This document shows positions 21,169 through 32,300 of a stretch of 64,000 nt of DNA, in pieces (the first letter of the stretch is position 1; every line of letters begins with the position of its first letter). The stretch is from Halocafeteria seosinensis (lineage: Eukaryota > Sar > Bigyra > Bicosoecida). The stretch covers positions 21,540-85,539 of the forward strand of contig LVLI01000327.1 in NCBI GenBank assembly GCA_001687465.1, read 5' to 3'. The notes under the pieces were generated by a model, which was not told where the DNA came from, ran no database searches, and saw only the letters and a program-made list of their open reading frames with translations. The translations under genes were made by a program, and so were the position numbers.

Positions 21169-21892
21169 ATGGGAGGGAAAGTCTCTCGTTTTAAAAGGAG
21201 ACATGATAGGAGGGTTCTACTACTGGGGTTAGATGGAGCGGGCAAGTCAACGCTGATTTCCCGGTTGTTGGATAAGAAGGAAGAGGTAGCCCCAACGACG
21301 AAGGCACAATTTGAACAGGTACGCAGGATGGATCTGCCGATAGCTTATGTAGCTGATGCCAACGCTTAATGTTTGGAGCAGGTCCGAATCGGGAAATGGA
21401 CACTGAAATTGTGGGATCTCCCTGGAGAAGCTAGACTACGGCCTTATTGGCGACACTACTTCATTGGAGCAGAGGTAGGTTGTACCGTCCCAACCGGTTC
21501 TCTGGTCCTGAACCTCGTTCAGAATTGTTGGCATTACACAGGGTGTAATTTTCGTGGTGGATGTATCTGACGAAGAACGCTTAGATATGGCTGCGGCAGA
21601 ATTAGCTTCGATTGTGAATGATGAATTCTTGAAGGTGAGATATGGTTCTTGGGTGGTTAACAATTGGCAGTGGAAATGAACCGGTAGAGCCATGCAGGAT
21701 GCATCATTTTTGATTTTAATCAATAAAAAGGACCAACCTGATGCTATTAGTGAGGAAGAGGCAAAGCGTCGACTCGATCTAGAGTCAGTTATGGGCGACA
21801 AGAAATATTGTGTTTTCAGTATTTCCGCCGGATCAGGAGAAGGGGTAGATGCTGCTCTCTTCGAATTCGCTCAGCATTCTAGACCAATGTAG
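21169..21892 (+). CDS. Arf/Arl-family small GTPase
   Basis: Four exons (21169-21318, 21382-21474, 21542-21634, 21698-21892) join to 176 residues, a normal Arf length. The start MGGK offers Gly2 for N-myristoylation, expected to anchor it to membranes. Guanine-nucleotide motifs: P-loop GLDGAGKST, switch I Thr region (EVAPTTKAQFEQVRIGKW), interswitch LWDLPGEARLRPYWRHYF, then VIFVVDVSDEERLD, NKKDQPD and a weak G5 (FSISAGSGEG). In switch II the Arf consensus WDVGGQ reads WDLPGE, so the Gln that positions the hydrolytic water is Glu and the preceding Gly-Gly is Pro-Gly. Intrinsic hydrolysis may therefore be altered. The specific Arl subfamily could not be decided. Confidence 0.9.
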
Positions 21893-22074
21893 CTCCCATT
21901 GGACGAAATGGTGTCCCTTCGACGAGTACACGAAGTTAGTAGCTGGCAACTTCTCAACTCGCTACCTGTGCAGCCTGTCCCTGTGGCGGAGTGCAATTTG
22001 GATCCGTGTGTGCGGAATTTAACACACTAATAAAACCAACCTTGTTCTCGACATGTTCGGCCACGAAAACGAAC

Positions 22075-23745
22075 CTACAGCCTTGTGTCAAGGGGACCAC
22101 CGGCTTTTGAGTTCTTGGACACGGAGTTTCGCTCCATTGGTTTGATTTGTTTGCGCGTGGACGTTAACGCGATCTCCAGCAATGAAGCTGCCAGCCGCAG
22201 AAGTAAGCCATGGGAACCAACGGGAAACGTAGGTGAGTTCTCTACCGGCAGGAAGTGTTCAATCTCGGTACAGCACGTCTTCAGGGCATCGATATTTAGA
22301 CCGTGTCCTGAATCGCAAACCCAATAGCCCTTGCTCTTCTTGTTCAAAGAATAATCTCGCATGGCTATAGCATCAGCCTCGGGTGTGCCGGGTGTAAAGT
22401 ACGGCTTGTGAAGCGTATCGTCAATTGGCCATAATAACAGAACTGGGTGTGCTATTGCACCGTGCTCTCCTTGGGCTGTTTCGGACGTCGTGCCTATCAA
22501 GCTTTCGGTCGGAAACCCTGGCGGAGTAAGGTACTTATTCACGTCACACGTCGCTGATAACTTTGCCATCCTGGGGGTTCGACCTAAATGGTAGAATATA
22601 TACATTGCTAGTCTCCGCGTCAGTAAGTTGTGCGAAGGAACTAGGTATCTCATTGACCACGAGCGGATACCTATCAGGCCTAAGACGCTGATATGGCGAT
22701 ACCGGCTATGACCAGCGGGCGAGAGCAAGATCACCTCCTTTAGAAGCTTAGGGTTCCTGGACGCTAACTCCGAAGCCAGCCACCCTCCATAAGAATGCCC
22801 TACGACGGCCACTCGTGTGAACTGACCGCTCGATGCAACGAGCTTTTGCACTAGTCTGCTGGTAGTATCAACCTGGTTGTGCCATTCAATAGTTTCATTA
22901 TTGTGGCAGGACCTGCTGTATCCAAAATCAAAGCCAAGGTGATCAGGAATGAGGATTCGTCTGCCTGTACGTTTGGCCAACACAATGCCTAAGAGCATCA
23001 TGCTCTGTGCAGTTGTAAAGAGGCCATGCAGGAGTAATATTGGCGGACACTGCTCTGATTGTATCCCAGTAATAGTATCATACACATGGAATTTTCCGTC
23101 CACTGTAGTGATCAATGTAGAGTGAAAGCCAATAAGTGAGGCAAGTTGCCTTGCAACAATTGCTTGAGTCATCAAGAGAGCGTATAGTGGCCAGGGCATA
23201 GGCCGAGGGGCTATCGGCTCAAGCCCTTCTGGTTTATCACTAGAGCCTGCCGAATCCTCTACCATCCTCGACGGAGCAAGTTTGATCCCGGCCTCGGTAC
23301 TGATCTGTGTGGCTATTCGTGTGCAATCACTCCGATTCCACGGTGTAGGCCCATGTAGCTGCAGTCTCCAAAGGGTGTACAGCATCCTCCGTACTCCTTC
23401 GGCAGCCTTATCGAGAGTCATATTTTGGATATTGTCGATGGTCATTATGTCGGCGATGTCACGGAGAATGCAATACGGAGGTAAAACTCTCCCATATGCT
23501 CCAAAGAGGCGCCTCCAGTGTCTCTCGGGACTCAATCCGAATCTGCGCAAGGATAGCTCCCCAGATGATGTCGAGTATTTATGATTTTCATAGTGCGGTA
23601 CATCTGCGTCGATATTCGGCCATGGGAGTCGTCTGTGCTTCATCCATCGTACTAGTGTATACGCCACGCCGAGAGCTGCAAGAGCTCTTTTCATCGTGGC
23701 GTGGCTTAGAATTTCACAGCTCATCTCATTGTCTAGCTTCTCCAC
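22075..23745 (-). CDS. Alpha/beta-hydrolase fold protein
   Basis: Single exon, 556 residues. The hydrolase domain starts near residue 235 with PILLLHGLFTTAQSM (oxyanion region), then LIPDHLGFDFGYSRS and the nucleophile elbow VVGHSYGGWLASELA (Ser318). VILLSPAGHS follows, then a candidate acid in LLWPIDDTLHK (about 442-443) and the His in CDSGHGLNID (about 481), so the triad is plausible. The first 230 residues are an N-terminal extension (RWMKHRRLPWPNIDADVPHY) that may carry a membrane-proximal helix (ALAALGVAYTLVRWM). Substrate unknown; lipase/esterase or epoxide-hydrolase-like enzymes share this layout. It is divergent from the GCKR-like gene across 125 bp. Confidence 0.85.
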   Translation of the reverse strand: MEKLDNEMSCEILSHATMKRALAALGVAYTLVRWMKHRRLPWPNIDADVPHYENHKYSTSSGELSLRRFGLSPERHWRRLFGAYGRVLPPYCILRDIADIMTIDNIQNMTLDKAAEGVRRMLYTLWRLQLHGPTPWNRSDCTRIATQISTEAGIKLAPSRMVEDSAGSSDKPEGLEPIAPRPMPWPLYALLMTQAIVARQLASLIGFHSTLITTVDGKFHVYDTITGIQSEQCPPILLLHGLFTTAQSMMLLGIVLAKRTGRRILIPDHLGFDFGYSRSCHNNETIEWHNQVDTTSRLVQKLVASSGQFTRVAVVGHSYGGWLASELASRNPKLLKEVILLSPAGHSRYRHISVLGLIGIRSWSMRYLVPSHNLLTRRLAMYIFYHLGRTPRMAKLSATCDVNKYLTPPGFPTESLIGTTSETAQGEHGAIAHPVLLLWPIDDTLHKPYFTPGTPEADAIAMRDYSLNKKSKGYWVCDSGHGLNIDALKTCCTEIEHFLPVENSPTFPVGSHGLLLRLAASLLEIALTSTRKQIKPMERNSVSKNSKAGGPLDTRL

Positions 23746-23870
23746 ATTAAACGGTAATGTAAACCAAACAACAACGATATTTTGTAAGATAAACTAGCGA
23801 CCATTAATAATACTAGTCAATATATAGTCTACGGATCTGTAGTAAGGCAAACACAACCCAACAAAGCAAG
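23746..23870. promoter_or_regulatory. Short bidirectional promoter region
   Basis: Only 125 bp separate the divergent start codons of the hydrolase (minus) and the GCKR-type gene (plus), so both promoters must lie here or overlap the coding ends. It is AT-rich (accattaataatactagtcaatatatag), with no clear TATA on either side. Confidence 0.4.
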
Positions 23871-25848
23871 ATGCTGATGCCCATGCAGCCAGTCCCTCGG
23901 TCCATGCCCGAGGAAGGTCAAGACCCTCGTGTGACTGAGATGCCCAATGAATTAACGACTAACTTAGATGTTGCAACGGTGGATGATGCGATGGAGATGC
24001 TCCGACGCTCAGATATGCAAATGTTCGAAGGATTTCGAGGGTATTCCAACCTGTATTCCAAAATTCCTGCCATGACGGAAGCCATCAACTACATACGAGA
24101 CGCCATACGGCATCCGAAAGGAAGAATAATTTTTTCGGGATCAGGAACTTCGGGGCGCATGGCTGCCATGATGGCACGGCTGAATAACTCACGACTGGAG
24201 AAGTTAGGGCACAAACCATCCTTCATGTATCTTATTGCCGGAGGCGAAGCAGCACTGCTTCGGGCCCAAGAAAGTGCGGAGGATTTATCACAACAAGCAG
24301 TCAACGAATTAAAGACTCTCATGCCGCCAAGCGAGGAGCATGAAGGAACCACAGGCTACGACTATACAGCCCCTGTGGTGTTTATTGGATTGTCCTGCGG
24401 GATGTCGGCAACCTATTCCGGGGCTCAAGCGCACTGGCTTCTACGGCAAAGAGCCGATAACCCAGGGGTGCCATGGTCTACGATAATTCTCGGCTTCAAT
24501 CCTCTTGGGGGCGTTAGAAGTGCTCCCATTAAGGGATGGGAAATCAGCTTCCGTGATGTTCTCGCTGATATGATAACCTTGAGAAATTTTTTAGATGAAG
24601 AAACAACCACCGCTTTGTTCAAGCCCATCATTATCAACCCTGTGTTAGGGCCTGAATCTATTGCAGGAAGCACAAGTAAGATTAGATGGCTTTATGGCTC
24701 TTTATGATATAGGCGTGTAGTCACACCGCAACTTTGCTATTTCAGGGATGAAGGGCGGCAGTGCAACAAAGATCATTCTAGATGTTTTGACTATAGAGTC
24801 AATGAATCTGCTGGAAGAAGATCGACGAACACAGGACAATGTATATGCAAGTAGTGAAGCCGTAAAACACACCCTCGACATGTTTAAGCAGACGGTAGAG
24901 GATGTTTATGATAACGGTTTCAAAAAGGGTTGCACCGATATTGCGCGATGTGCTGGGGAGAGCCTCAGACGAGGGGGTCATGTTTATTATATTGGTCTAG
25001 ATATTGCGGGAGTTGTCGCGCTAATTGACGCTTCAGAATGCCCGCCAACGTTTGGTGCAGCATTTGACGACGTCCTGACGTTTATGAATGAAGGATTTGC
25101 ATGCTTGGGCGAAGCTGCCCACGCCTCGCTAACACGATGTGATGGTGGAACAGCGGAAGAGGTAGCAACAAGAGTAGATTGGACGAAGATTTCGCTGAGC
25201 ACGTTTCAACAGTACTTTTTGCCGTCACTGAAGTCTACAGACACAGTTGTTTTCGTTGGGATAGCTAACGATTCGAGCATCTCCCTTGAATGCTTGAAAG
25301 AATTGAAGACGAAAACTGTGGAGGCGCTGGACTTCGTCTATGATCTCACCATTTGTAATACTGACGCACGGAGTGAAAACCCTGGCCGCTCTGTATCGCT
25401 TCGTCTCCATTCACTTGGAGTACAGTTAGGGGACTTCACAACTACTTCCTACGGAGAAATTGCTCTTAAAGTGGCCTTGAATAATATCTCATCGACAGCT
25501 CACGTGATGAAAGGCTGTGTTTACCAGAATCGTATGATAAACTTGGCGGTTACAAATGCAAAGTTGTTCCGCCGGACAGTTCAAATCATTCACGATTTGT
25601 CTGGGGCAACAGACTCAGTTGCTTACATATGCTTGCTGAAGGCGATCTATAAACGTGATCACGTACATGATTTGAAGGACTGCGACATCTCGGATCACAT
25701 TGCGGCGGCTGCCAACCGCAAGCAGGTGGTACCTTTGGCACTACTCCTTGCAGCCAAAAACGGCACAATAGAGTGTGGAGCTGCTGAGAAGACACTTCTG
25801 GAAGAGCCTGTACTGCGAGTTGCTCTTTCAAACGCGTTCAGTCGATAA
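23871..25848 (+). CDS. GCKR: Glucokinase regulatory protein-type SIS-domain protein
   Basis: Two exons (23871-24675, 24746-25848) give 635 residues, close to animal GCKR and twice the length of bacterial MurQ etherase. The first SIS domain carries IIFSGSGTSGRMAAMMARL, AGGEAALLRAQESAED and FIGLSCGMSATYSGAQ. The splice restores GSTRMKGGSATKI, the family signature. The second SIS domain has YYIGLDIAGVVALIDASECPPTFG. The C-terminal helical lid (LKDCDISDHIAAAANRK) is present. GCKR homologs bind fructose 6-phosphate or 1-phosphate and, in animals, inhibit glucokinase; MurQ homologs hydrolyse MurNAc 6-phosphate. The two-domain length favours the GCKR type; the ligand here is unknown. Its stop lies 6 nt from the convergent Sil1 stop. 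Confidence 0.88.
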
Positions 25849-25854
25849 AATCTC

Positions 25855-27686
25855 TCATGCATATTCGTTCATTAGTCCCAGCACAGTTTCCACTCTGTAG
25901 CGGCGCATTTCCGCCAACATTGCTATGTCTTCAGAGGTGCTCTCGGAGAGAGCATGATACCGATCTCGAAGTTGCTGCAGGTAAGAAATGGCATCAGCCA
26001 ATAAGTCCCCATCAATTTCGGAAGCCCCGTAAAAGATCCCTCCCTTATGAGCAGAAATTAGTGCTTGAAGGGCTTTATCAAGATGGTCCTCAGTTAATTC
26101 CAGCTTCTGTACTCCATCGCGTTGAGCCTGTCCTACGAACTGGGACAGCATCTCAACGTACGTCAGAAGCCAATTGCCCACCTCTTTCCCTTGGAGGAAG
26201 TTTTTCATTTTCACGGAAACATCGACTTCGTCACCGTGCTGAGAAGGGCTGTCAATGTCAGTGAATGAGCCGTCTTCCTTTCTGATTGTCAGGTGAGGAC
26301 CGTCGTCGTCGTTGTTACTGGAATCGCTTTCTTCCCGAGGCTCCTTTCGGGGACGCGGCGTGTAGGGAATGTCATTAAACAAATCTCCAAATAAGGTTGC
26401 AATCTTCGAGGCCAGAACGAGCCCTTTACTCCATTGCTGTGAGTCCAGCGTCTCTGTGGCGTTCACCTGCCCTAGAGCAGCCACGGTATTCGACGCTAGA
26501 TGTACGAGGAGTCTTCCTCCGTCCATTTCTATCAATTGTGCTTGGGCCAAAGGGTTTCGTCTGACAATGCCTCCTACGGCATAAATGCACTTGTTGACTA
26601 GACGCAGTTGCTGTAGCGTAGGTAGAGTTTCAGGATCGTTTAAGTTTACCGTCTGATTGATACTCTGAAGAAACATTGGTACCGCTCCAATTGAAAGTGC
26701 TAGATCCTGTAACTCCTTTTCCATCTTGACTGTGGAACCTATCACCCAAGCCGCAGTTTCGCGGACGGTTAACTCACTGTGATTCATTAGCATCAAACAT
26801 GTCTCCAGGCCGCCCATTTTCGCAAAGTCACGGGCGTTATCCAGTTTACCGACATAGTACTCGAGATCCTCCAGATTGATTACCATAGCCTCCGACGCAT
26901 TTGGCGTGCCTTCAGCATAGCGAATTGTGTTTTCTCCCAAGTCTTGGAGAAGGGAGTGCATTTGCTGCGCTTCGGTTTTCATCCGCTTTATTGCATCCTC
27001 AAGTTCACGTTGTCTTCTTTCCCATACCCGTGTAAGAATCTCCTGCATTTTCTCTGGTGGTAATCTTTGTTCCAGAGCCTTTCTCATTTCTGGATCGGGT
27101 TCAGGCAGTCGTCCAAGGACTTTCTTCATTTGCTCTACAGGATCTTTGCTATCGTCCTCTTCATCTTCTCCATCCTTCACACTTCCCTGTGAATCAACAG
27201 AAACTTGGTTGACAGAATTTCCTTGGGAGTTACCGTCGCTACGCTCAGCTGCTTCTGTGGAACCTGGTGCCAGCCTTCCCCATTTCTTACCCCGATTCAC
27301 GTCCATTCTCACTTCGATTCCCTGGAGTACAAGAGAAGAGAGTGCTACCTCAAAGAGACACCATGGAATCCCCACACTGTTATACTTACCGGAGGTATGT
27401 GCTGCTCTTTGCAAATTTCCTTCCATTGTTCTTCTGGCTCGAACACCTGTTCATCACAATTCTTGGGTAAGTAGAAGTCTCCACGGTTCTCTGCTTCCAC
27501 GTCGCCGGTTTGATCGCCTTCTGAAAGAAGTAGCTGTTCCCCGTCCTCTTCTTGTTCGAGTGACGTCTCTGCAGTAGGTTGTATTTCCTCTTTAGCCACA
27601 ACGTGGACCCCTTGACAGCAAATTAAGACAGCAATTAGGGCACTGAAGGAGAGAATTCGAGCAAGTAAACTAGTTCTGCAATTCAT
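25855..27686 (-). CDS. SIL1: Sil1-type ER nucleotide-exchange factor for BiP
   Basis: Two exons (27686-27390 and 27321-25855) give 587 residues. The ATG at 27686 gives a signal peptide (MNCRTSLLARILSFSALIAV, then LICCQGVHVVA), placing it in the ER lumen. The splice restores PEEQWKEICKEQHIPPGIEV, matching the pre-armadillo segment of Sil1. Armadillo-like repeats follow: VGKLDNARDFAKMGGLETCL, LTVRETAAWVIGSTVKM and LVNKCIYAVGGIVRRNPLAQ. Fes1/HspBP1 share the repeats but are cytosolic, so the signal peptide favours Sil1. It releases ADP from the Hsp70 BiP. No clear ER-retention tetrapeptide is seen (the end reads GLMNEYA). Acidic and disordered inserts occur near residues 130-190 and in the C-terminal half. 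Confidence 0.88.
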
Positions 27687-28435
27687 TTTGTTTGCGCTCC
27701 GTATACAAGCCGGACACGCGCTTCTAGCTTTGTAAGCAAATGCTTTGAAGGGTACCTTGATATCTGCAAATCTGAACCAATCCTCTGCACATGAACACAA
27801 TGTGGAATACCATATTCCCGACATGTTGTCGAGCTCATCAACAACACGTGTCTCACTTCACAATTAATTGGTCAAGTTGAACTGGAATCACAGGCTACGC
27901 ACTGCAAGTTGCAACCAGTGCTGTTAGTGAAGCGTTTAGACTAAATAATTCCGATCGAATTAGGTATCTCAATTGGATCGTTACATGGCAAAGTGAAACT
28001 GTTTCTGGGATTCGCACAATGCTACATCGCTTCCCGCATAGCTAAATCGCGATGCCTAGTGGTTGTGGATCATTTATGGATAAGGTTTACCGAATTAAAG
28101 TGCAAACGACGGAGGAACTTGTGCCACATTCGCATACACATTTATTACGACTGCACGGTCTTCATCCTTTCTAAACTTCCGCCTAGGAGGAGAGGCAAAC
28201 ATATATAGATTGTCTCACACGTCTGGACTGATTGTTGTTGGCTCCGTTCGCAAACAATGTTATCTGCAGCCAGCGTATTCCGCATAACAGGGTGGTATTT
28301 TTAAACTGAAGAGAACTTAAAGATTACGATCGGTAAAAGGTCCTCAGGAGTTAGGGCAAAGGCGTCCACCCAGGAGGGCATTATCCAGCTGAAATAGCCA
28401 CCGCTTTGGTTTAAGGCATATGAAATGTTTGCGCG
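27687..28435. other. Intergenic region
   Basis: About 750 bases between the Sil1 start and the 3' end of the Dad2-like gene. Only short ORFs without similarity or conserved composition; no RNA gene or repeat recognised. Confidence 0.45.
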
Positions 28436-28804
28436 TCACTCTTCGTTCTTGTTGTTCAGAGGGAACCGGATGAGTTCACTGCTGTTTGAATTATGGACCA
28501 GGCTAAACAAATCCTCCCACTGTTTGAAAACTTCCGAGATATCTGAATGGCAGAATCAGATGGCAACGGCATTGGTTCATACTTAATTAACGAACAATTG
28601 TACCAATTTATTCATACTTTGTGCGTTTGTGTCCATTGTATCCAATTTGTTGGACATATTCTCCAGCCTCCTCACGAATGTTTCCGACAAGTCGCGGAGT
28701 TGCAACAGCTGCTGCAGCTCCTCAGACTTGCTACGACATGTATGCTCATTGTCCTCACATCCCGGCTCTTCTTGGGTTGACCCTGACACCGTGCTCGCCT
28801 GCAT
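28436..28804 (-). CDS. DAD2: Dad2-like subunit of the DASH/Dam1 kinetochore complex
   Basis: Two exons (28804-28618 and 28542-28436) joined across a 75-nt GTATGA...CAG intron give 97 residues. The coiled segment EELQQLLQLRDLSETFVRRL is followed by ENMSNKLDTMDTNAQNISEV and FKQWEDLFSLVH (formed at the splice). Fungal Dad2 proteins share this plan: an N-terminal helix with LRDLSE-like spacing, an NA-x-S/N motif, then a Trp nine residues further on, followed by Asp/Glu and a hydrophobic helix. The Trp and its spacing fall exactly in place once the intron is removed, which supports both the splice and the family call. Dad2 is part of the ring that couples kinetochores to microtubule ends. It is short, so chance similarity cannot be excluded. 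Confidence 0.6.
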
Positions 28805-29378
28805 TTTTGGCAACTGAGTTCAGCCGTTAATAGGTGTCCGCTCGAAGATGCACACTAGTAGTCTTTACAGCTACTGAATATGATTTTCAGCCGGTATACC
28901 TTTCTTTCCAGAATCAATCCTTACAAAGGTAACTTAAGTATTACAATGAGTAACAAGTTGAGTTCTATTGAATGGTATTGAGCCACGTCATTATTGACTC
29001 GTCTGCAAGTTGAAGTTTTCTTCAACAAAACTGGATGAAACAAATGATTGCTCTCTATGATGCTCCGTCGGCCAAAAAAAAAAGGTGTGTACGAAATGAA
29101 CTGTTACTCACCGAGAATTGCTCGTACCAAAGAATTGGGTTATTTTCTGTAGAGTAATATCAGTTTGCGTTTCTCAGTAGCGTTCGAAGCTACGAGTTTG
29201 TTGGTTCCCAGTTTCCCCAAGTGGCACGGTAGCACGAGTGTAGGCGGATAATCCACCGTCCTACTTTGACAGCTGCTATGATTGCTCATAGCACTACGTG
29301 CTCCGCGTCATTCTTGAAAGTGGATTCGGCGCAGCTTTGCTGTGCACCATTGACACCGTGAAAATTCAAATTGGAACA
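28805..29378. other. Intergenic region with a repeated hairpin at 29009-29026
   Basis: Divergent spacer before the INPP4-like gene. Perfect hairpin gttgaag-tttt-cttcaac at 29009-29026, embedded in a sequence very similar to 19780-19805. A short A-run follows near 29074. No gene seen. Confidence 0.6.
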
Positions 29379-32300
29379 ATGGAGTGTAGTGCATGCTTGA
29401 AGAGCGATTGCCCGGGATTCAGTCCTCAATTCTATCACAGACATCAGGTAAGTCGACCATTCTGTGTTTTATATGTGCGCTTTGGGAAAGGGGGCCGTGC
29501 TGTCGTCGCCACTTGTGTGTTCCATGGTTCTGTCTTCGCAGTGCGCTCACTGTGGAGTATCGATTCTCTACCACCGGGCCCAACCCAGTGGAGTGGTCTC
29601 CAAAGGCAAGCACACTCTCGGACGTTCGAGTGCTGTATTCTCGTCACATACCGATTCGGAGGAACAAAATGGAGGAGGGAAAGGCATACTAAATGGGAGA
29701 AAGGCAACAATTAATGAGCCGGGGGGTATTTCTGAGGACCCTTTTGTGTGGCCTCGAACCTCAGATCATAGCCTGTCTCATACCTTTGAGGCGCTTGTCA
29801 CAGTATCGAACCTGAATCTTTTATGGATAAAACGAAGCAGATTTAAAGATGGGAGTAAGATCAAGAGAGCCGCGAGAAAACTGTTTGATCTAGGCCTTAC
29901 CGCCCCGCCTGCCGTTGCCGATTTACAAGGGAAGTGGATGATAAGTGTCTCGGTAACGGGGAACGAGGACAACTACGTAGATACCGACACCCTGAGGTGT
30001 AATACCACTCGTTCAAGTATGAGTAACAATATGCATTCAGCGACGTGCTCGGAGCTCTTCAGGAAAACGTTCGCTCGGAATGCGACCGATTTTCTTGACA
30101 ATTCCGATAGAACCCATTCGCGCCGAGGGTCGATGTCGATGTCGAATTACAGCGGGACTCACCGTTCTATCTCTTCAGCTGACGTATATGTCATGCAAGA
30201 TGAGGATCTTGGAAGAGGTGATGATGGAGCGGAAAGGAAGGAATTTGCTCCTCCGAATATGCTTCGTAGAGCTTCTGCTTCATTACTCAACGTTCTTTCG
30301 CGCAAGAAGCAGGGCAATACAGAGTCCAGCAGCAGCGAGACAGATGCGGACCAACTGGCAGCACTACATGCAGCTGAAGGGTACGAATCTCCGGTTCGAT
30401 CTACTATTATTGGTAATGTTATGGAAGCAGAGCATGATTTTCCCCGTCCGAAGTTACACCGAGCATTGGCCTCACTCCCCTATCATGAAAAAGTGAAGTT
30501 CACGAACATCACCAATGTCTTGCAAGAGAACAAAGGACACGATTTCGATCATTCGCAGCTAAATAGAATTGATTCTACCGAACGTGTGAAAGCAACGACG
30601 GACACTTTCCGGTTTAGAAAGGCTATAAAGCTTCGCTTACCCAAGAAGCGCTCGTTGTTTGAGAAGACCAAAATACAGATTGAACTGTTCTTCATAGCTG
30701 ACAGCGGGAACAACAAGTTTTGCGCTGCGAAAACGACATTTGATGTAAATGAATATGCTGGCTATTTCATGGACAACGAAGCCGTTTATCGACACTCGCT
30801 GAGTATAGAAAAGCCGTTATACGGTGATAACGGTGTGGTCGCCACGGGCACCCTTGCTTTAAGGCATATGGCACCACCTAGGAAGCACATTGTCTGTCCC
30901 GTTACTCGAGGCACATTGATACAAAATACCTTAGCTTTGACATCGGACGATGAACAAATCATTGCGACAGAAGAAGCCATGGAGACTTCCCTATCAGTGC
31001 TCGTCCCGGTTCAGTTCTTGGTGTGTCGCGTTGTCCATTTGATCGAACAAGAGCATCTCATAGAATTAAAACTTGGGTCCTGTTTATCTGACTCCAATGG
31101 TGGCACTCAAAATTCTGATGCAATATCGGAAGGGAAAGGACCCCCTTGTTGGAACGAGGAGCGCCTACTGGAATTGCTACGACAAGAGTTCAGTAGTGAT
31201 TCTTCCTACGAGGAATGGGAGGTCGCTTCGACGGTCGGTCCGAAGACAGATGCAAGAAACAGTATGACGGTAACTTGCGGAAATCTAGTAAGAGTATGGT
31301 GGAGCGTTCACCAGCATCGACTCCACTTGCAGCAACACATTGATTTTCTCACGGGACTCTATTTGTCTGCCCGGCGTCATCACTCAAGATTTCGAAGGAG
31401 AGGAAGACATTTTGGCTACGGGCTGGATGAAACTTTTATAAATAAATCGGACAAGGGAGTGCGACGCGAGGCCCCGTTTTATAAGAGTAGTGCGCAGAAG
31501 GCAAATGCCGCTATGAGTGCTATGCCCACGAATCTTCATATTCAGTTATTGTGTGCCTCTCAAAAGCGTCTCATTCCAAAGCCGACGAAGCAGAAACCAA
31601 AGGGGAAGACGACTGTTTCACGACGTCCGCCTGGTGATGGAGATACTAGTGGAAGCTCTCCCGCTCTTTCAATGAAACATAGCTGGGGCCAAGAAATTGC
31701 GCGAAAAATGACAATGCAGTCCGGGATTTTTGGATTGAACTCTACCCAAGCGAACGGAGGAGGCGGTGAGAAGAACGACAGAACCCTCGAGTCGAGTGAC
31801 TCAGAAGATGAAGAGCAAGAGTCTGCCTACGTCGTGGGCGATGCGGACGCTGACTTATTAGACGGTTCTGTGGACTGCGATACTGGTGCATTGGACATAA
31901 AGGACTTGAAGGAGGACGAGCAAAAGGAATCACATTCTGGAGAAACGAGTTCCCCCAATTCTCAAAGCAATGCCGCGATCCTAGACCGTGCAGAACACTT
32001 AGGTAAGCGATTAGCTACAGTGAGGAACAGGCTACACGAGCGATTGAGGAAATCGGGGGATGCAGCTGCTGTCTACGACTCGATAACTTTGGGGGCTCCA
32101 GCGTACCATGCTGGTCATTTTCGCGATGGGGGTCTGTTCCGTTTGCGTGCACGGATTCCCGGGTTACCTTTTGGTTGCCCGGCTAGTAGTGCTCTATCAT
32201 ACGTCATACAACATAGCCAGTTAGAAGAACGGGGAGAATCGGCTCTAGATAAGAATGGTGGCCCAGGACGAAGGGTACGGAGTAGAACGCGAAATGACCC

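Noticed and set aside
26927-27577. Plus-strand 216-codon ORF
   Set aside because: Antisense shadow of the Sil1 gene; low-complexity Ser/Cys content and no similarity.
28583-28617. Unspliced 73-residue end for the Dad2-like protein
   Set aside because: The read-through tail (MNKLVQLFVN) lacks the conserved Trp helix, which appears only after removing the GTATGA...CAG intron.
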